Shown: positions 18,448-27,461, counted from the first letter of the stretch. The stretch: DNA of 64,000 bases from an uncultured Bacteroidales bacterium (GCA_902800525.1 CADCEV010000002.1:190545-254544); one strand, 5' to 3'. Notes: a model not told the origin generated them from the sequence alone. Program-made: numbers and translations.

Positions 18448-21400
18448 ATGAAACGTGAAATCGGAATCATCGGATTATTAGGTATAGCGCTGGCGCTGTC
18501 AGCGGGCGTCCGTACGCCGCAGGAGGCATTGACGATAGCCTCGCAGTTTACAACCCCTCAAGGCGCATCCCGGATGCGTGCGAGAGCAAGCGAAGCCTCA
18601 TCGGTTATCGCAGATTCCGCTGCGGCGTACTATGCCGTTAATACGCGCGGAGGATTCGTGCTTGTAGGAGCGGATGACCGCTTGCCCGAAGTACTCGGAT
18701 ATAGCGATCAAGCCTCTTTTGACCCGGATAACCTCTCCCCTGAGTTCCGATATTGGATGCAATGTTACGAGGAAGAACTGTCTCAAATCACCAATCCCTT
18801 ATTTCCCCCTCTGAGAGGGGGCCGGGGGGGTGTCTCTGTCTCCCCCCTCCTCTCCTCTACGTGGAATCAGTCCTCGCCCTATAACGACCTGGCTCCTCTC
18901 TATAACGAAACAGGCGGAAAGTGCGTTACCGGATGTGTGGCTACGGCTATGGCGCAGGTGATGTATTATCACAAGCACCCCAATATGGGTACCGGCTCGC
19001 ACCAGTACTTATGGGTCTGCACCAACCCCGTCGGCAAATCGGCTACGCTCAGCGCTAATTTCGGTCAGACGACCTATAACTGGGCGTCGATGATCGATTC
19101 CTATAAATCCGGCTATACCACCCAGCAGGCAAGTGCCGTGGCTACGCTCATGTACCACTGCGGCGTGTCCATCGATATGGGCTACGGACAATCCTCCGGC
19201 GCTTATACCGAGAAAGTGCCTGTGGCGCTGAAAGACTATTTCGGCTATGACGCCAACTACCAGCGTATCCAGAAAAAGATGTACCCCGCCGACAGCCTCA
19301 ATGCTATCATTGCGGCAGAGTTGAAAGCCCAAAGACCGGTGATAGTCAGCGGTCATAACGACGAAGGCGGACACGCGTTCGTCTGCGACGGATGCGACAA
19401 CAGAGGCTATTTCCATATCAACTGGGGATGGGGAGGTTCCAACGACGGCTATTACCTCCTCACGGCGCTTAACCCCGGCAAATCGCAGGGTATCGGCGGT
19501 ACGACCAAAGGTTACAACAAAGGTACTTCCTTCTTCATCGGCCTCCAGCCGGCGAAGTCCGGTACGCCGAAAGCCATCCCGCAGTTGGCTACCACGAATT
19601 TTACCGTCAGCAGCGAGTCCTTCAGCCGCAGTACGGCCTTCTCGGTTTCTATCACCCAATTGGAGAACTACGGAATGACGAATTTCAGCGGTTCGTATGG
19701 CGTGGCGCTGTACGACGAGGATGAGACGAAAGTGGTTACGGTGCTCAAGCAGGTGGATAACTATTCACTCAATGCCGGATACCATCGTACCGGTGCTGCT
19801 ACGCTCAGTAGTATCAAAATACCATCCTCTGTGGCTGCCGGTACGTACCATCTTTGCTGCGTCTATAAGGATGCCAACTACGGCTGGATGCGGATGATGT
19901 GTACCGAGGATGATTACTACCGCACACTGATTCTGTCAAGTACGAATGTCTCTTTCATGGCCAACGATGCAGAGCCGGTGTTGACGCTCACGAAGGCATT
20001 GGCTTTCCCGCAAGGCACTAATACGGACTCGATTCCCAAGTCCGGTATCCCCGTTTCGTTTGCTGTAAAAAATACCGGTGGCACATTCCGCGGCGACATA
20101 TCCGCACGTATCTACCAAGGAGATTTCGCGAAAGGACAATATGAAATCAGCGACTCGGTCGTTATCCGCTATAACCAGACATTCAATTCGGCTCTGCAGC
20201 AGACGTTCGCTTCCTCGCTGAAACTGGATACGGAATATAAGATGAAATTATGCTGGCGTGCGGGCTCAAGCGACTCATGGCACGACTTCACACCGGCATC
20301 CTACGGCACCTTGTCATTCAAACTGTATGATCCGGATTACCACCTCTCGCTGACCGATACGATTCACTTCGACCGTAATGACAGTGTACCGCGCCATAAC
20401 GCGAACCTGCACTACGCTATCCGTAATACCGGCGCTGCGTTTGACGGAGAAATACAGCTGTCCTTCTATCAGTCTTCGTTTATCAAAGGACGTATTACCA
20501 AAGCCGTACATGTAGGTACCAACGAGACACTCGAAGGCGCTTTCTCCGGACCACTGGAGCAAGTAGCCGGCACATATACCGTCGAACTGCGTTATCGTGA
20601 GACAGGCGGCGAATGGCAGGAGTTTATCGATGTCAATAATTACAATCTGGGTCTGATCACTGCTGTCGTTGTAGAAGTACCACCTGTGGAAAAGGTGTAC
20701 GTCGATGCGATATGTGAAGACGCAACGAGTTATGAAGGCTACGGTTTCAGCCTCTCCGCCGGCTCCTTACCGGCACCGGGAGGCAGCAAGGATTTCGTGC
20801 GCGCCTCCAAAGATGCTGAGGGACGCGACAGTATCATCACGCTCACATTGAACGTCACCAAAGGCGATACCATCATCGTGCCCGTTGAGGTGGCTTATAC
20901 CGACCTGCCGTACGAAGCAGACACGTACTATACTGTTCCTGCCAATACGCCTATCGGTTTCTACGAACACACTGAAAAAGCAGGAGAGGGTTGCACATTC
21001 CATCGCTACGAAGTGACCGTTACCAACTGCCGGACGCCGTATGCCTTTGCGCAGATCGTCTGCGAAGGACACGGAGGATACGAGGGCTATGGCTTTACCA
21101 TTGCCGCTGATGACATGCCGGCATTATCCAATAGCAAGCAGTATAAGCGTACGGGCATCAATGCTCAGGGCTGCGACAGCGTTATCTCGCTCACGCTGAC
21201 GATGCAAAAGAATGACACTACGGCTAAGTCCACCAAGATATACTTGTCGCGTGACGAACTGCCCTATGAGCAGGATGCGTATTATACCGTACCTGTTGAT
21301 GCGCCGGACGGCATTTTCGATACCGTGGTGAATACGACCGGTTGCTCCTACAAACGATACACCGTTACGATTGAGCGCTGCTCAAAGAACTACAAGTGGT

Positions 21401-21861
21401 CCGACCAAATCTGCGCCGGACAACAGAGCTACGAAGGACACGGATTCTCTCTCTCTGCAAGCGAACTGCCCAATAAACCCGGCAATAGCAAAGCCTTTAA
21501 ACGTGTAGGATTGGCGGAAATAGGCTGCGATAGTACCATTACCCTCACGCTCAGCGTTTTAGCCAGTGACACGATTGATATGTCACCTATCACGATCCAA
21601 GAGACGAATCTGCCGTACCAAGTGGATGATTACTACACCGTACCGGTAGGGGCAATAGATAATGTAATAGCTGTTGTGCCGACAGATGAGACGTGTACAT
21701 TCTATCGCTATTTCATCACCATTCAGAAAGGCTCCGGAACAAAGACGGATAACACAGACGACGCCGTTCCCGCTCGTAAATTCCTTCGCAACGGACAACT
21801 TTATATTCTATACAATGGGATAATGTACAATGTACAAGGAGGTAAGGTCAATGAAAAATAG
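18448..21861 (+). CDS. C10-family (streptopain-like) cysteine protease with Cys-rich repeats
   Basis: 1137 residues. The order is: signal peptide (MKREIGIIGLLGIALALSAG), a propeptide typical of the C10 family (TPQEALTIA..., YAVN.GGGFVLV-like core, FRYWMQCYEEEL), then the catalytic domain. The catalytic Cys163 lies in TGCVATAMAQ and the catalytic His309 in GGHAFVCDG, followed by the family signature FHINWGWGG. Family members such as streptococcal SpeB and interpain are secreted papain-like proteases made as zymogens. After two Ig-like modules come three copies of the Cys-rich repeat found in the upstream giant protein (about 20698-21740), then the short tail RKFLRNGQLYI...YNVQG. A GC-rich palindromic insertion sits at the propeptide/enzyme junction (see 18797-18840). 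The end overlaps the downstream OmpA start by 11 nt. Confidence 0.93.
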   Translation: MKREIGIIGLLGIALALSAGVRTPQEALTIASQFTTPQGASRMRARASEASSVIADSAAAYYAVNTRGGFVLVGADDRLPEVLGYSDQASFDPDNLSPEFRYWMQCYEEELSQITNPLFPPLRGGRGGVSVSPLLSSTWNQSSPYNDLAPLYNETGGKCVTGCVATAMAQVMYYHKHPNMGTGSHQYLWVCTNPVGKSATLSANFGQTTYNWASMIDSYKSGYTTQQASAVATLMYHCGVSIDMGYGQSSGAYTEKVPVALKDYFGYDANYQRIQKKMYPADSLNAIIAAELKAQRPVIVSGHNDEGGHAFVCDGCDNRGYFHINWGWGGSNDGYYLLTALNPGKSQGIGGTTKGYNKGTSFFIGLQPAKSGTPKAIPQLATTNFTVSSESFSRSTAFSVSITQLENYGMTNFSGSYGVALYDEDETKVVTVLKQVDNYSLNAGYHRTGAATLSSIKIPSSVAAGTYHLCCVYKDANYGWMRMMCTEDDYYRTLILSSTNVSFMANDAEPVLTLTKALAFPQGTNTDSIPKSGIPVSFAVKNTGGTFRGDISARIYQGDFAKGQYEISDSVVIRYNQTFNSALQQTFASSLKLDTEYKMKLCWRAGSSDSWHDFTPASYGTLSFKLYDPDYHLSLTDTIHFDRNDSVPRHNANLHYAIRNTGAAFDGEIQLSFYQSSFIKGRITKAVHVGTNETLEGAFSGPLEQVAGTYTVELRYRETGGEWQEFIDVNNYNLGLITAVVVEVPPVEKVYVDAICEDATSYEGYGFSLSAGSLPAPGGSKDFVRASKDAEGRDSIITLTLNVTKGDTIIVPVEVAYTDLPYEADTYYTVPANTPIGFYEHTEKAGEGCTFHRYEVTVTNCRTPYAFAQIVCEGHGGYEGYGFTIAADDMPALSNSKQYKRTGINAQGCDSVISLTLTMQKNDTTAKSTKIYLSRDELPYEQDAYYTVPVDAPDGIFDTVVNTTGCSYKRYTVTIERCSKNYKWSDQICAGQQSYEGHGFSLSASELPNKPGNSKAFKRVGLAEIGCDSTITLTLSVLASDTIDMSPITIQETNLPYQVDDYYTVPVGAIDNVIAVVPTDETCTFYRYFITIQKGSGTKTDNTDDAVPARKFLRNGQLYILYNGIMYNVQGGKVNEK
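18797..18840. repeat. GC-rich palindromic element inserted in frame
   Basis: It contains a perfect stem CCCCCTC-TGA-GAGGGGG (18805-18821) followed by a run of seven G's, unlike the surrounding codon usage. Translated in frame it gives NPLFPPLRGGRGG, directly before the normal family junction SPLLSSTWNQ. It resembles the short palindromic repeats dispersed in some bacterial genomes that tolerate insertion into genes. Confidence 0.65.
20698..21740 (+). repeat. Three Cys-rich repeats shared with the giant protein
   Basis: Each copy is about 115 residues and matches the repeat of the 4389-residue protein (SYEGYGFSL, then LPxPG, DSIITLTL, LPYExDxYYTVP, GCxxxRYxVT). The first copy has Arg793 in place of the Cys of GCDS, and the last copy lacks the terminal Cys. 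Confidence 0.9.
21836..21842 (+). promoter_or_regulatory. Strong Shine-Dalgarno inside the protease 3' end
   Basis: AAGGAGG lies 8 nt before the ATG at 21851 and fixes that start rather than the ATG at 21830. Canonical Shine-Dalgarno sites are uncommon in Bacteroidota. Its position inside the preceding coding region suggests translational coupling. Confidence 0.7.
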
Positions 21862-23494
21862 ATTACTCATAGGATTACTGCTGATGACGCTTCCGCTGGG
21901 GGCGAATGTGAAGCGTGAGAGCCGTCATTTCATCACCGCGGAAGCCGGAGTCGGCTATTCCGCGCTGCTCAATAACTCCGATATAGGGCGCTCGGCAGGA
22001 CTCGTCGGTGGCAAACTGCAAGTCGGATACGAGTGGAATTACCGCAAACTCATCGTCCATACCGGCTTGGAGTTCGCGATGCTTTCCAATACGTCGGTGG
22101 CTAATCCTTTCGTGTTGGAGACCCCTTACACGCAAGGCTTGCCTTCCGGACTCAGCATGACCCAGCATTTCGATTTCCAGTCCTACAAAGCGACTCAGCT
22201 CATGGGACAGGTGAATATACCTATTCAGGCAGGTATGGTCTTCTCCGACCGCTATTATTTCCTTGCCGGCGCGCGGATCGGATTGCCGCTGATGCACTCC
22301 GCCTCCACTACGGCGCAGGTCAATACGTACCTTACCGACCCCTATCTCATCGGTAATATCCATACCGTGCCGGTACACGACGCCTATACATCTACCGAGA
22401 AAGCCTCTTTCCCTTGGGCGTCGAATATCGTCAATGCGCAAGTGTCCGCCGAGTTCGGCGTGGTTCTCAATTCGTTCTTCGACAAGTCCTCCCAAACGAC
22501 GGGCAAAGGAAAGGGAAAAGGCAAAGGTAAAGGCCGTACCTCCAACGCGAAGCGTTCTACCACTTCAAACAAAGGCAAACAAGCTCAAACCACTCCCCAA
22601 ATCCTTTACCGTGTGGGCGTTTTTGCGGACTATGGGGTCACTTCGTGCTTCAAGCAGTCAGCCACGCCGGGCACACTGGTCTCTGTTGCCGAACCCCGCC
22701 AGATGACTTTCAACGACTATTTCGCAGTTGCGAACAAGCCGGTTAATTCACTCCTCGTCGGAGTCAAGTTCGCCGTCCTCTTCCAACTCAACCAGCCCAA
22801 ACCCGAGAAACCGCTGCCGTCGTATTTCGATATCTATATCGCAGATGCTTCTACGGGCAGTCCTGTTCCGGCTTCACTCGCTATCTACGAGCATGCCAAG
22901 AACAAGACAACTACCAAGTCCGTTCGTAATGGCCATCTGAAGTATCGCGCGAAGGATGGCGACTATACCTTCACCGCCACCAACGAGCAATACCTGCCCG
23001 CTTCGCAGGACGCTTCTATCGCCGGAGAAGATGTAACCGAGACGATCCAACTCGCTCTTACGCCCAAACCGCAACCTGTGGTCATCGATACGCCGGTGGT
23101 CGATATACCTATTGCGGTAGGTACCAAAGTGGTACTCCATAACCTCTTCTTTGCTACCAACAAGACGACGATCCTGCCGGAGTCGAAAGAGGCGTTGGAT
23201 GATCTCTCCGCTTTCATGGCATCTCACCCGCAAGTGGGGATCCGTATCACCGGTCATACCGACAATGTGGGTTCCGTTCAGGCGAACCAGATCCTCTCGG
23301 AAGGACGTGCAAACGCTGTGCGTGACGAACTCATCCGGCGTGGTGTAGCCCCCGACCGTATCGAAGCCGATGGTAAGGGTGAATCCGAGCCTATTGCGGA
23401 CAACGCTACCGAAGAAGGACGTGCCAAGAACCGTCGTGTCGAGTTCATCATCATCTCCACCGGCGATGAAGACATCGAACAACTCCGCGAGTAA
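21851..23494 (+). CDS. OmpA-family outer-membrane protein with N-terminal beta-barrel
   Basis: 547 residues from the ATG with a Shine-Dalgarno site. The signal peptide is MKNRLLIGLLLMTLPLGA. An N-terminal barrel-like region (about residues 25-215; alternating strands, GARIGLP motif) is followed by a very basic low-complexity linker (KGKGKGKGKG, about residues 218-250), more barrel-like strands and a short carboxypeptidase-regulatory-like segment. The C-terminal OmpA domain (about residues 425-545) has the peptidoglycan-binding features GHTDNVGS and LSEGRANAVRDEL, ending in NRRVEFII. It should tether the outer membrane to peptidoglycan. It overlaps the C10 protease gene and may act with it. 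The same cargo-then-OmpA arrangement recurs at 30930-36263 on the other strand. A terminator follows. Confidence 0.9.
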   Translation: MKNRLLIGLLLMTLPLGANVKRESRHFITAEAGVGYSALLNNSDIGRSAGLVGGKLQVGYEWNYRKLIVHTGLEFAMLSNTSVANPFVLETPYTQGLPSGLSMTQHFDFQSYKATQLMGQVNIPIQAGMVFSDRYYFLAGARIGLPLMHSASTTAQVNTYLTDPYLIGNIHTVPVHDAYTSTEKASFPWASNIVNAQVSAEFGVVLNSFFDKSSQTTGKGKGKGKGKGRTSNAKRSTTSNKGKQAQTTPQILYRVGVFADYGVTSCFKQSATPGTLVSVAEPRQMTFNDYFAVANKPVNSLLVGVKFAVLFQLNQPKPEKPLPSYFDIYIADASTGSPVPASLAIYEHAKNKTTTKSVRNGHLKYRAKDGDYTFTATNEQYLPASQDASIAGEDVTETIQLALTPKPQPVVIDTPVVDIPIAVGTKVVLHNLFFATNKTTILPESKEALDDLSAFMASHPQVGIRITGHTDNVGSVQANQILSEGRANAVRDELIRRGVAPDRIEADGKGESEPIADNATEEGRAKNRRVEFIIISTGDEDIEQLRE

Positions 23495-23532
23495 TAACAA
23501 CTCCGCGCGTGATTCTCCCTGTCCTTCTCATT

Positions 23533-23572
23533 AAATGAAACAGGGTCCCCGTGTGGAGACCCTTTTTCATTT
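23533..23572. terminator. Bidirectional terminator between ompA-like gene and tRNA-Ser
   Basis: An inverted repeat AAATGAAA-CAGGGTC ... GACCC-TTTTTCATTT has T-runs readable on both strands. It can end the plus-strand surface-protein transcript and the minus-strand tRNA-Ser transcript. Confidence 0.85.
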
Positions 23573-23573
23573 A

Positions 23574-23660
23574 GGCGGAAAGAGAGGGATTCGAACCCCC
23601 GGTACCTTTCAGTACTTCGGTTTTCAAGACCGACGCAATAGACCACTCTGCCATCTTTCC
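23574..23660 (-). tRNA. tRNA-Ser (anticodon UGA)
   Basis: On the minus strand the acceptor arms GGAAAGA and TCTTTCC pair. The anticodon loop reads CTTGAAA (anticodon TGA), there is a long class II variable arm typical of tRNA-Ser, and the T-arm holds TTCGAAT. The discriminator is G at 23576. CC is encoded but the terminal A is not. Its own promoter lies at 23709-23739. Confidence 0.95.
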
Positions 23661-23708
23661 TTTCGCTAAAAAAGTAACATATAAGTTCAATTTTTGCGAA
23701 ATCGGGTG

Positions 23709-23739
23709 CAAAGGTACAACATTTTTTGCACATATGCAA
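23709..23739 (-). promoter_or_regulatory. Promoter of tRNA-Ser
   Basis: On the minus strand the -7 element is TACCTTTG (23716-23709) and the -33 element is TTG (23739-23737), separated by 20 nt: the Bacteroidota sigma-ABfr layout. Confidence 0.8.
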
Positions 23740-23802
23740 GTTTTTAGGCATTTTTTTTTGAAAAAAAGCGATTTTGCTTAATGAACTGTTTTTTTTCTTT
23801 AA

Positions 23803-23860
23803 GTCCAAAACGTTTCAAAATGTTCCAAAATTAATTTTTCTTTTTGGAATATTTTGGAAC
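23803..23860. promoter_or_regulatory. Array of 10-bp half-sites upstream of uxaB
   Basis: Three forward half-sites (GTCCAAAAC, GTTTCAAAAT, GTTCCAAAAT at 23803-23831) face two inverted ones (TTTTTGGAAT, ATTTTGGAAC at 23841-23860). The innermost pair is a perfect inverted repeat with a 19-bp spacer. This could be an operator for the uxaB promoter about 100 bp downstream; that is an inference. Confidence 0.45.
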
Positions 23861-23934
23861 ATTTGATCCCCCCATATCGGCGAGCGTTCATATAAACCGG
23901 GCGATAGTATCGTCCGGCCTCCTAAAAAAATCGA

Positions 23935-23962
23935 GAAAAAGCGCATTTTTTTGCGCTTTTTC
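23935..23962. terminator. Hairpin abutting the uxaB -33 element
   Basis: GAAAAAGCGCA and TGCGCTTTTTC pair around a T6 loop. The 3' arm ends exactly where the -33 TTG of the uxaB promoter starts. The same arms recur in the hairpin at 40663-40691. It may insulate the promoter from read-through. Confidence 0.6.
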
Positions 23963-23993
23963 TTGCATATGTCAAAAAAAAGCAGTACCTTTG
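23963..23993 (+). promoter_or_regulatory. Promoter of uxaB
   Basis: TTG at 23963-23965, a 20-nt spacer, then TACCTTTG at 23986-23993, about 40 nt before the uxaB start. Confidence 0.85.
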
Positions 23994-24033
23994 TAGCCGC
24001 AAAATCATTTAATCATTAAATATACATATCATT

Positions 24034-25569
24034 ATGGCAAAAAAAGCATTGAACAAGTGGACCGCGCCGAAGAGCGTTGCTCCCGAGAAGATCATTCAGT
24101 TTGGCGAGGGTAACTTCCTCCGCGCTTTCGTGGATTGGATTGTATGGAACATGAACGCAAAGACGAACTTCAACGGTTCGGTAGCTGTTGTTCAGCCGAT
24201 CGACAAAGGTATGGTAGAGTGGTTGAACGGACAGGACTGCTTGTATCACGTGAACCTCCAAGGTCGTTTGGACGGCAAGGCAGTAAACTCGTTGGAGCGT
24301 ATTGATGTCATCAGCCGTGCGCTCAACCCCTATTCGCAGAACTGGGCATTCATGGCACTCGCTGAGCAACCGGAAATCCGTTTCGTCATCTCGAACACCA
24401 CCGAGGCAGGTATCACTTTCGATGATTCCTGTAAGTTCACCGACGCACCGGCTTCTTCCTATCCGGGCAAACTCGTTCAGCTCCTCTTCCGCCGCTACAA
24501 GACCTTCAACGGCGATCCGACCAAGGGTCTCATCTTCATGCCGTGTGAGCTGATCTTCCTCAACGGTCACCACCTCAAAGACTGCATCCGCAAGTATATC
24601 GAGCTTTGGAAAGACGATTTCGGAGCAGACTACGAAGGATTCAAAGAGTGGTTTGAGAAATACAACTACGTTTGCGCTACCCTCGTGGACCGTATCGTAC
24701 CGGGCTTCCCCCGCAAAGACATCGCAGAGATCCAGGAGAAAGTGGGCTACAACGACAACCTCGTTGTACAGGCTGAGATCTTCCACCTCTGGGTAATCGA
24801 GAAACCGGAGAATATGTCTATCGCTGAACTCGAGGCGGAATTCCCGGCTAATAAAGCTGGTCTGAACGTCCTCATCGCCGAGAGCGAGAAACCGTACCAC
24901 GAGCGTAAGGTAACCCTCCTCAACGGTCCTCACACCGTGCTTTCACCGGTAACATACCTCTCCGGCGTGAACATCGTTCGCGACGCTTGCAACCACGAGA
25001 TCCTCGGCAAGTATATCCACAAAGTGATGTTCGACGAGCTCCTCGAGACCCTCAACCTGCCGAAAGAAGAGCTGAAGGCTTACGGCGAGAGCGTATTGGA
25101 GCGTTTCAACAACCCGTACGTAGATCACCAGGTAACATCGATCATGCTCAACTCCTTCCCGAAATTCGAGACACGCGACCTGCCGGGATTGAAGACCTAT
25201 CTGGAGCGCAAGGGCGAACTGCCGAAAGGCCTCGTTCTCGGTCTCGCTGCTATCATCGAGTACTACAAGGGCGGTGTTCGTGAGGACGGAGCTCCGATCC
25301 AACCGAACGATGCACAGGAGATCATGGACCTCTTGAAAGAACTCTGGGCTACCGGCGATACCCGCAAAGTGGCTGAAGGCGTGCTCGGCGCTACCGACAT
25401 CATTTGGAAAGAGTCTAAAGAGGACCTCAATAAGATCCCGGGTCTCACCGACCTTGTTGAACTCTACCTCAACTCCATCGAGTCTATCGGCATGCTCAAT
25501 ACCGTGCAGGCTATGCTCGCTGTGGACAAAGTAGATGACGTCATCGCTAAAATCAAAAGCCTCTTTTAA
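24034..25569 (+). CDS. uxaB: Tagaturonate reductase (altronate oxidoreductase)
   Basis: 511 residues, a long-chain polyol/mannitol-dehydrogenase-family protein. It reduces D-tagaturonate to D-altronate with NADH in the cytoplasmic galacturonate pathway. The N-terminal nucleotide-binding stretch has the family motif FGEGNFLRAFVDW. The catalytic signature K-x4-N-x2-H is present as K292, N297 and H300 (RKVTLLNGPHT). Length and end-to-end similarity fit the family. It is followed by altronate dehydratase, the next enzyme of the pathway, which supports the assignment over other polyol dehydrogenases. The isomerase UxaC and KDG kinase and aldolase are not in this window. It has its own promoter, and a possible operator lies upstream. 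Confidence 0.93.
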   Translation: MAKKALNKWTAPKSVAPEKIIQFGEGNFLRAFVDWIVWNMNAKTNFNGSVAVVQPIDKGMVEWLNGQDCLYHVNLQGRLDGKAVNSLERIDVISRALNPYSQNWAFMALAEQPEIRFVISNTTEAGITFDDSCKFTDAPASSYPGKLVQLLFRRYKTFNGDPTKGLIFMPCELIFLNGHHLKDCIRKYIELWKDDFGADYEGFKEWFEKYNYVCATLVDRIVPGFPRKDIAEIQEKVGYNDNLVVQAEIFHLWVIEKPENMSIAELEAEFPANKAGLNVLIAESEKPYHERKVTLLNGPHTVLSPVTYLSGVNIVRDACNHEILGKYIHKVMFDELLETLNLPKEELKAYGESVLERFNNPYVDHQVTSIMLNSFPKFETRDLPGLKTYLERKGELPKGLVLGLAAIIEYYKGGVREDGAPIQPNDAQEIMDLLKELWATGDTRKVAEGVLGATDIIWKESKEDLNKIPGLTDLVELYLNSIESIGMLNTVQAMLAVDKVDDVIAKIKSLF

Positions 25570-25570
25570 T

Positions 25571-25707
25571 TGACGATTGGACGATTGACGAGGTACGATT
25601 GATTGACGATTGAAGGAATTAGATGATTGTCAGCAACGTAAATCGTAAATCCCGCGTAGCGGACAATCGTACATAAATCGTAAATCGTAAATTTGTAAAT
25701 CGTAAAT
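25571..25707. repeat. Heptamer-periodic spacer between uxaB and uxaA
   Basis: The spacer is built from degenerate copies of TGACGAT (25571-25613) and then CGTAAAT (25637-25650 and 25672-25707, mostly in exact 7-bp steps). An inverted pair GATTGTC/GACAATC lies in between. No gene is seen. Confidence 0.7.
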
Positions 25708-25711
25708 TATT

Positions 25712-27193
25712 ATGACTAATGTCTTAAAAATCAATCCGGCGGATAATGTGGTGGTAGCAATACAACCGCAAACCGCCGGTGCGGTTATTGAAGTGGACGG
25801 CAAGCAAATCACAGTCCTCGAGGACGTGCCTGCCGGACACAAAATAGCCATCACCGATCTCGCTGAGGGCGAGAACGTCATCAAGTACGGTTTCCCGATC
25901 GGTCATGCGAAAGAGGCGAAGAAAGCCGGCTCGTGGATGAACGAGAACAACATCAAAACGAACCTCGCGGGGCTCTTGGAATACGAGTATCACCCCAAAG
26001 AGGTCGTTCTCAACATCCCCGACGAGGGACGCACCTTCATGGGCTACCGCCGCAAAGACGGACAAGTGGGTATCCGCAACGAAGTGTGGATCATCCCGAC
26101 CGTAGGCTGCGTCAACGGTATTATCCAGAAATGTGCCGAGCGTCTTCGTCAGGAGACCGGTGCGGACAACATCTTCGCCTTCACCCATAACTACGGTTGC
26201 TCGCAGCTCGGCGATGACCACGAGAACACCAAGAAGATCCTCCGCGACATGATCCATCATCCGAACGCAGGAGCAATCCTCGTCGTTTCTCTCGGTTGCG
26301 AGAACAATCAGCCGGATGTATTCAAACAGTTCTGCGGAGAGATCGACGAAGAGCGCATTAAATTCGTTACGACCCAGAAGATCGAGGGCGACGAAGTGGA
26401 GTACTGCATGCCTATCCTGCGCGAGCTCTATACCAAGACCCAGCACGACAAACGCGAGCCGATCTCGCTGAGCGAACTGCGCGTCGGTCTGAAATGTGGC
26501 GGTTCGGACGGATTCAGCGGTATTACCGCAAACCCGTTACTCGGCATGCTCTCCGACTGGCTCGTAGCACAAGGCGGTACGACCGTGCTGACCGAAGTAC
26601 CGGAGATGTTCGGCGCAGAGACGATCCTTATGGACCGCTGTGCGAACAAAGGCCTCTTCGACCAGACCGTTTCCCTCATCAACGACTTCAAGGACTATTT
26701 CCTGTCGCACGGTGAGCCGGTGGGCGAAAACCCGTCTCCGGGTAACAAAGCCGGTGGTATCTCTACCCTCGAGGACAAAGCACTCGGTTGCACGCAGAAA
26801 TGCGGCAAATCCCTTGTACGCGGCGTGATGCCTTACGGCGAACGCCTCCAGGTGAAAGGTCTGAACCTCCTTTCTGCGCCGGGTAATGACCTCGTGGCTT
26901 CCACGGCACTCGCTTCCTGCGGATGTCACATGGTACTCTTCACCACCGGACGCGGTACACCGTTTGGTACATATGTACCGACCATGAAGATCTCCACCAA
27001 CACGAACCTCTATAAGAACAAACCGAATTGGATTGATTTCAACGCCGGCGTCATTGCCGACGGCGAACCGATGGAGGAAGTGGCAAAGCGTTTTGCGGAC
27101 TTCGTCATCGCGGTAGCCAACGGTACCAGAACCAACAACGAGAAGAACGGCTACCATGAGATAGCTATCTTCAAAAACGGAGTAACATTATAA
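25712..27193 (+). CDS. uxaA: Altronate dehydratase
   Basis: 493 residues, the usual full length. It dehydrates D-altronate to 2-keto-3-deoxygluconate, the step after UxaB. The N-terminal SAF domain (about residues 1-90, VLEDVPAGHKIAI...GENVIKYGFPIGHA) is followed by the UxaA core with the conserved segments TVGCVNGI, FTHNYGCSQLGDDHENT, SLGCENNQPD and KCGGSDGFSGITANP, and by a Cys-rich C-terminal half (GCTQKCGKS). The metal-dependent dehydratase family (UxaA/GarD) shares these. It is co-oriented with uxaB 142 bp upstream and no separate promoter was found, so co-transcription is likely. Confidence 0.94.
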   Translation: MTNVLKINPADNVVVAIQPQTAGAVIEVDGKQITVLEDVPAGHKIAITDLAEGENVIKYGFPIGHAKEAKKAGSWMNENNIKTNLAGLLEYEYHPKEVVLNIPDEGRTFMGYRRKDGQVGIRNEVWIIPTVGCVNGIIQKCAERLRQETGADNIFAFTHNYGCSQLGDDHENTKKILRDMIHHPNAGAILVVSLGCENNQPDVFKQFCGEIDEERIKFVTTQKIEGDEVEYCMPILRELYTKTQHDKREPISLSELRVGLKCGGSDGFSGITANPLLGMLSDWLVAQGGTTVLTEVPEMFGAETILMDRCANKGLFDQTVSLINDFKDYFLSHGEPVGENPSPGNKAGGISTLEDKALGCTQKCGKSLVRGVMPYGERLQVKGLNLLSAPGNDLVASTALASCGCHMVLFTTGRGTPFGTYVPTMKISTNTNLYKNKPNWIDFNAGVIADGEPMEEVAKRFADFVIAVANGTRTNNEKNGYHEIAIFKNGVTL

Positions 27194-27215
27194 TAACTAA
27201 AAAACCATCACGACA

Positions 27216-27461
27216 ATGAAAAAACTTTTAATTGCATGCGTAGTAGCTATGACAGCACTCGCATTTACCTCTTGTGACCCCAATAAGACCCAATGTTGGA
27301 AGATCACTCTCCAGTATGAAAGCGGTCAGACCGAAGAGTTCTATTACTGGGGCTCTGGTGTTGATTCGGATGCCGTGCTTGAGCAATATGCCAGCAGCAT
27401 GCCGGGTACGAAAGCTACCAAGCAGCAGACTTTCCAGAGCAAGGAGAACTGCCGCAAGTAA
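27216..27461 (+). CDS. Small lipoprotein, unknown function
   Basis: 81 residues. The signal peptide has a lipobox (MKKLLIACVVAMTALAFTSC), so the mature protein would start with lipidated Cys20 and be about 62 residues. The mature part is polar (QCWKITLQYESGQTEEFYYWG, ending ENCRK) and has two further cysteines. It starts 22 nt after uxaA, and the ComF-like gene begins 27 nt after it. The family was not recognised. Confidence 0.75.
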   Translation: MKKLLIACVVAMTALAFTSCDPNKTQCWKITLQYESGQTEEFYYWGSGVDSDAVLEQYASSMPGTKATKQQTFQSKENCRK

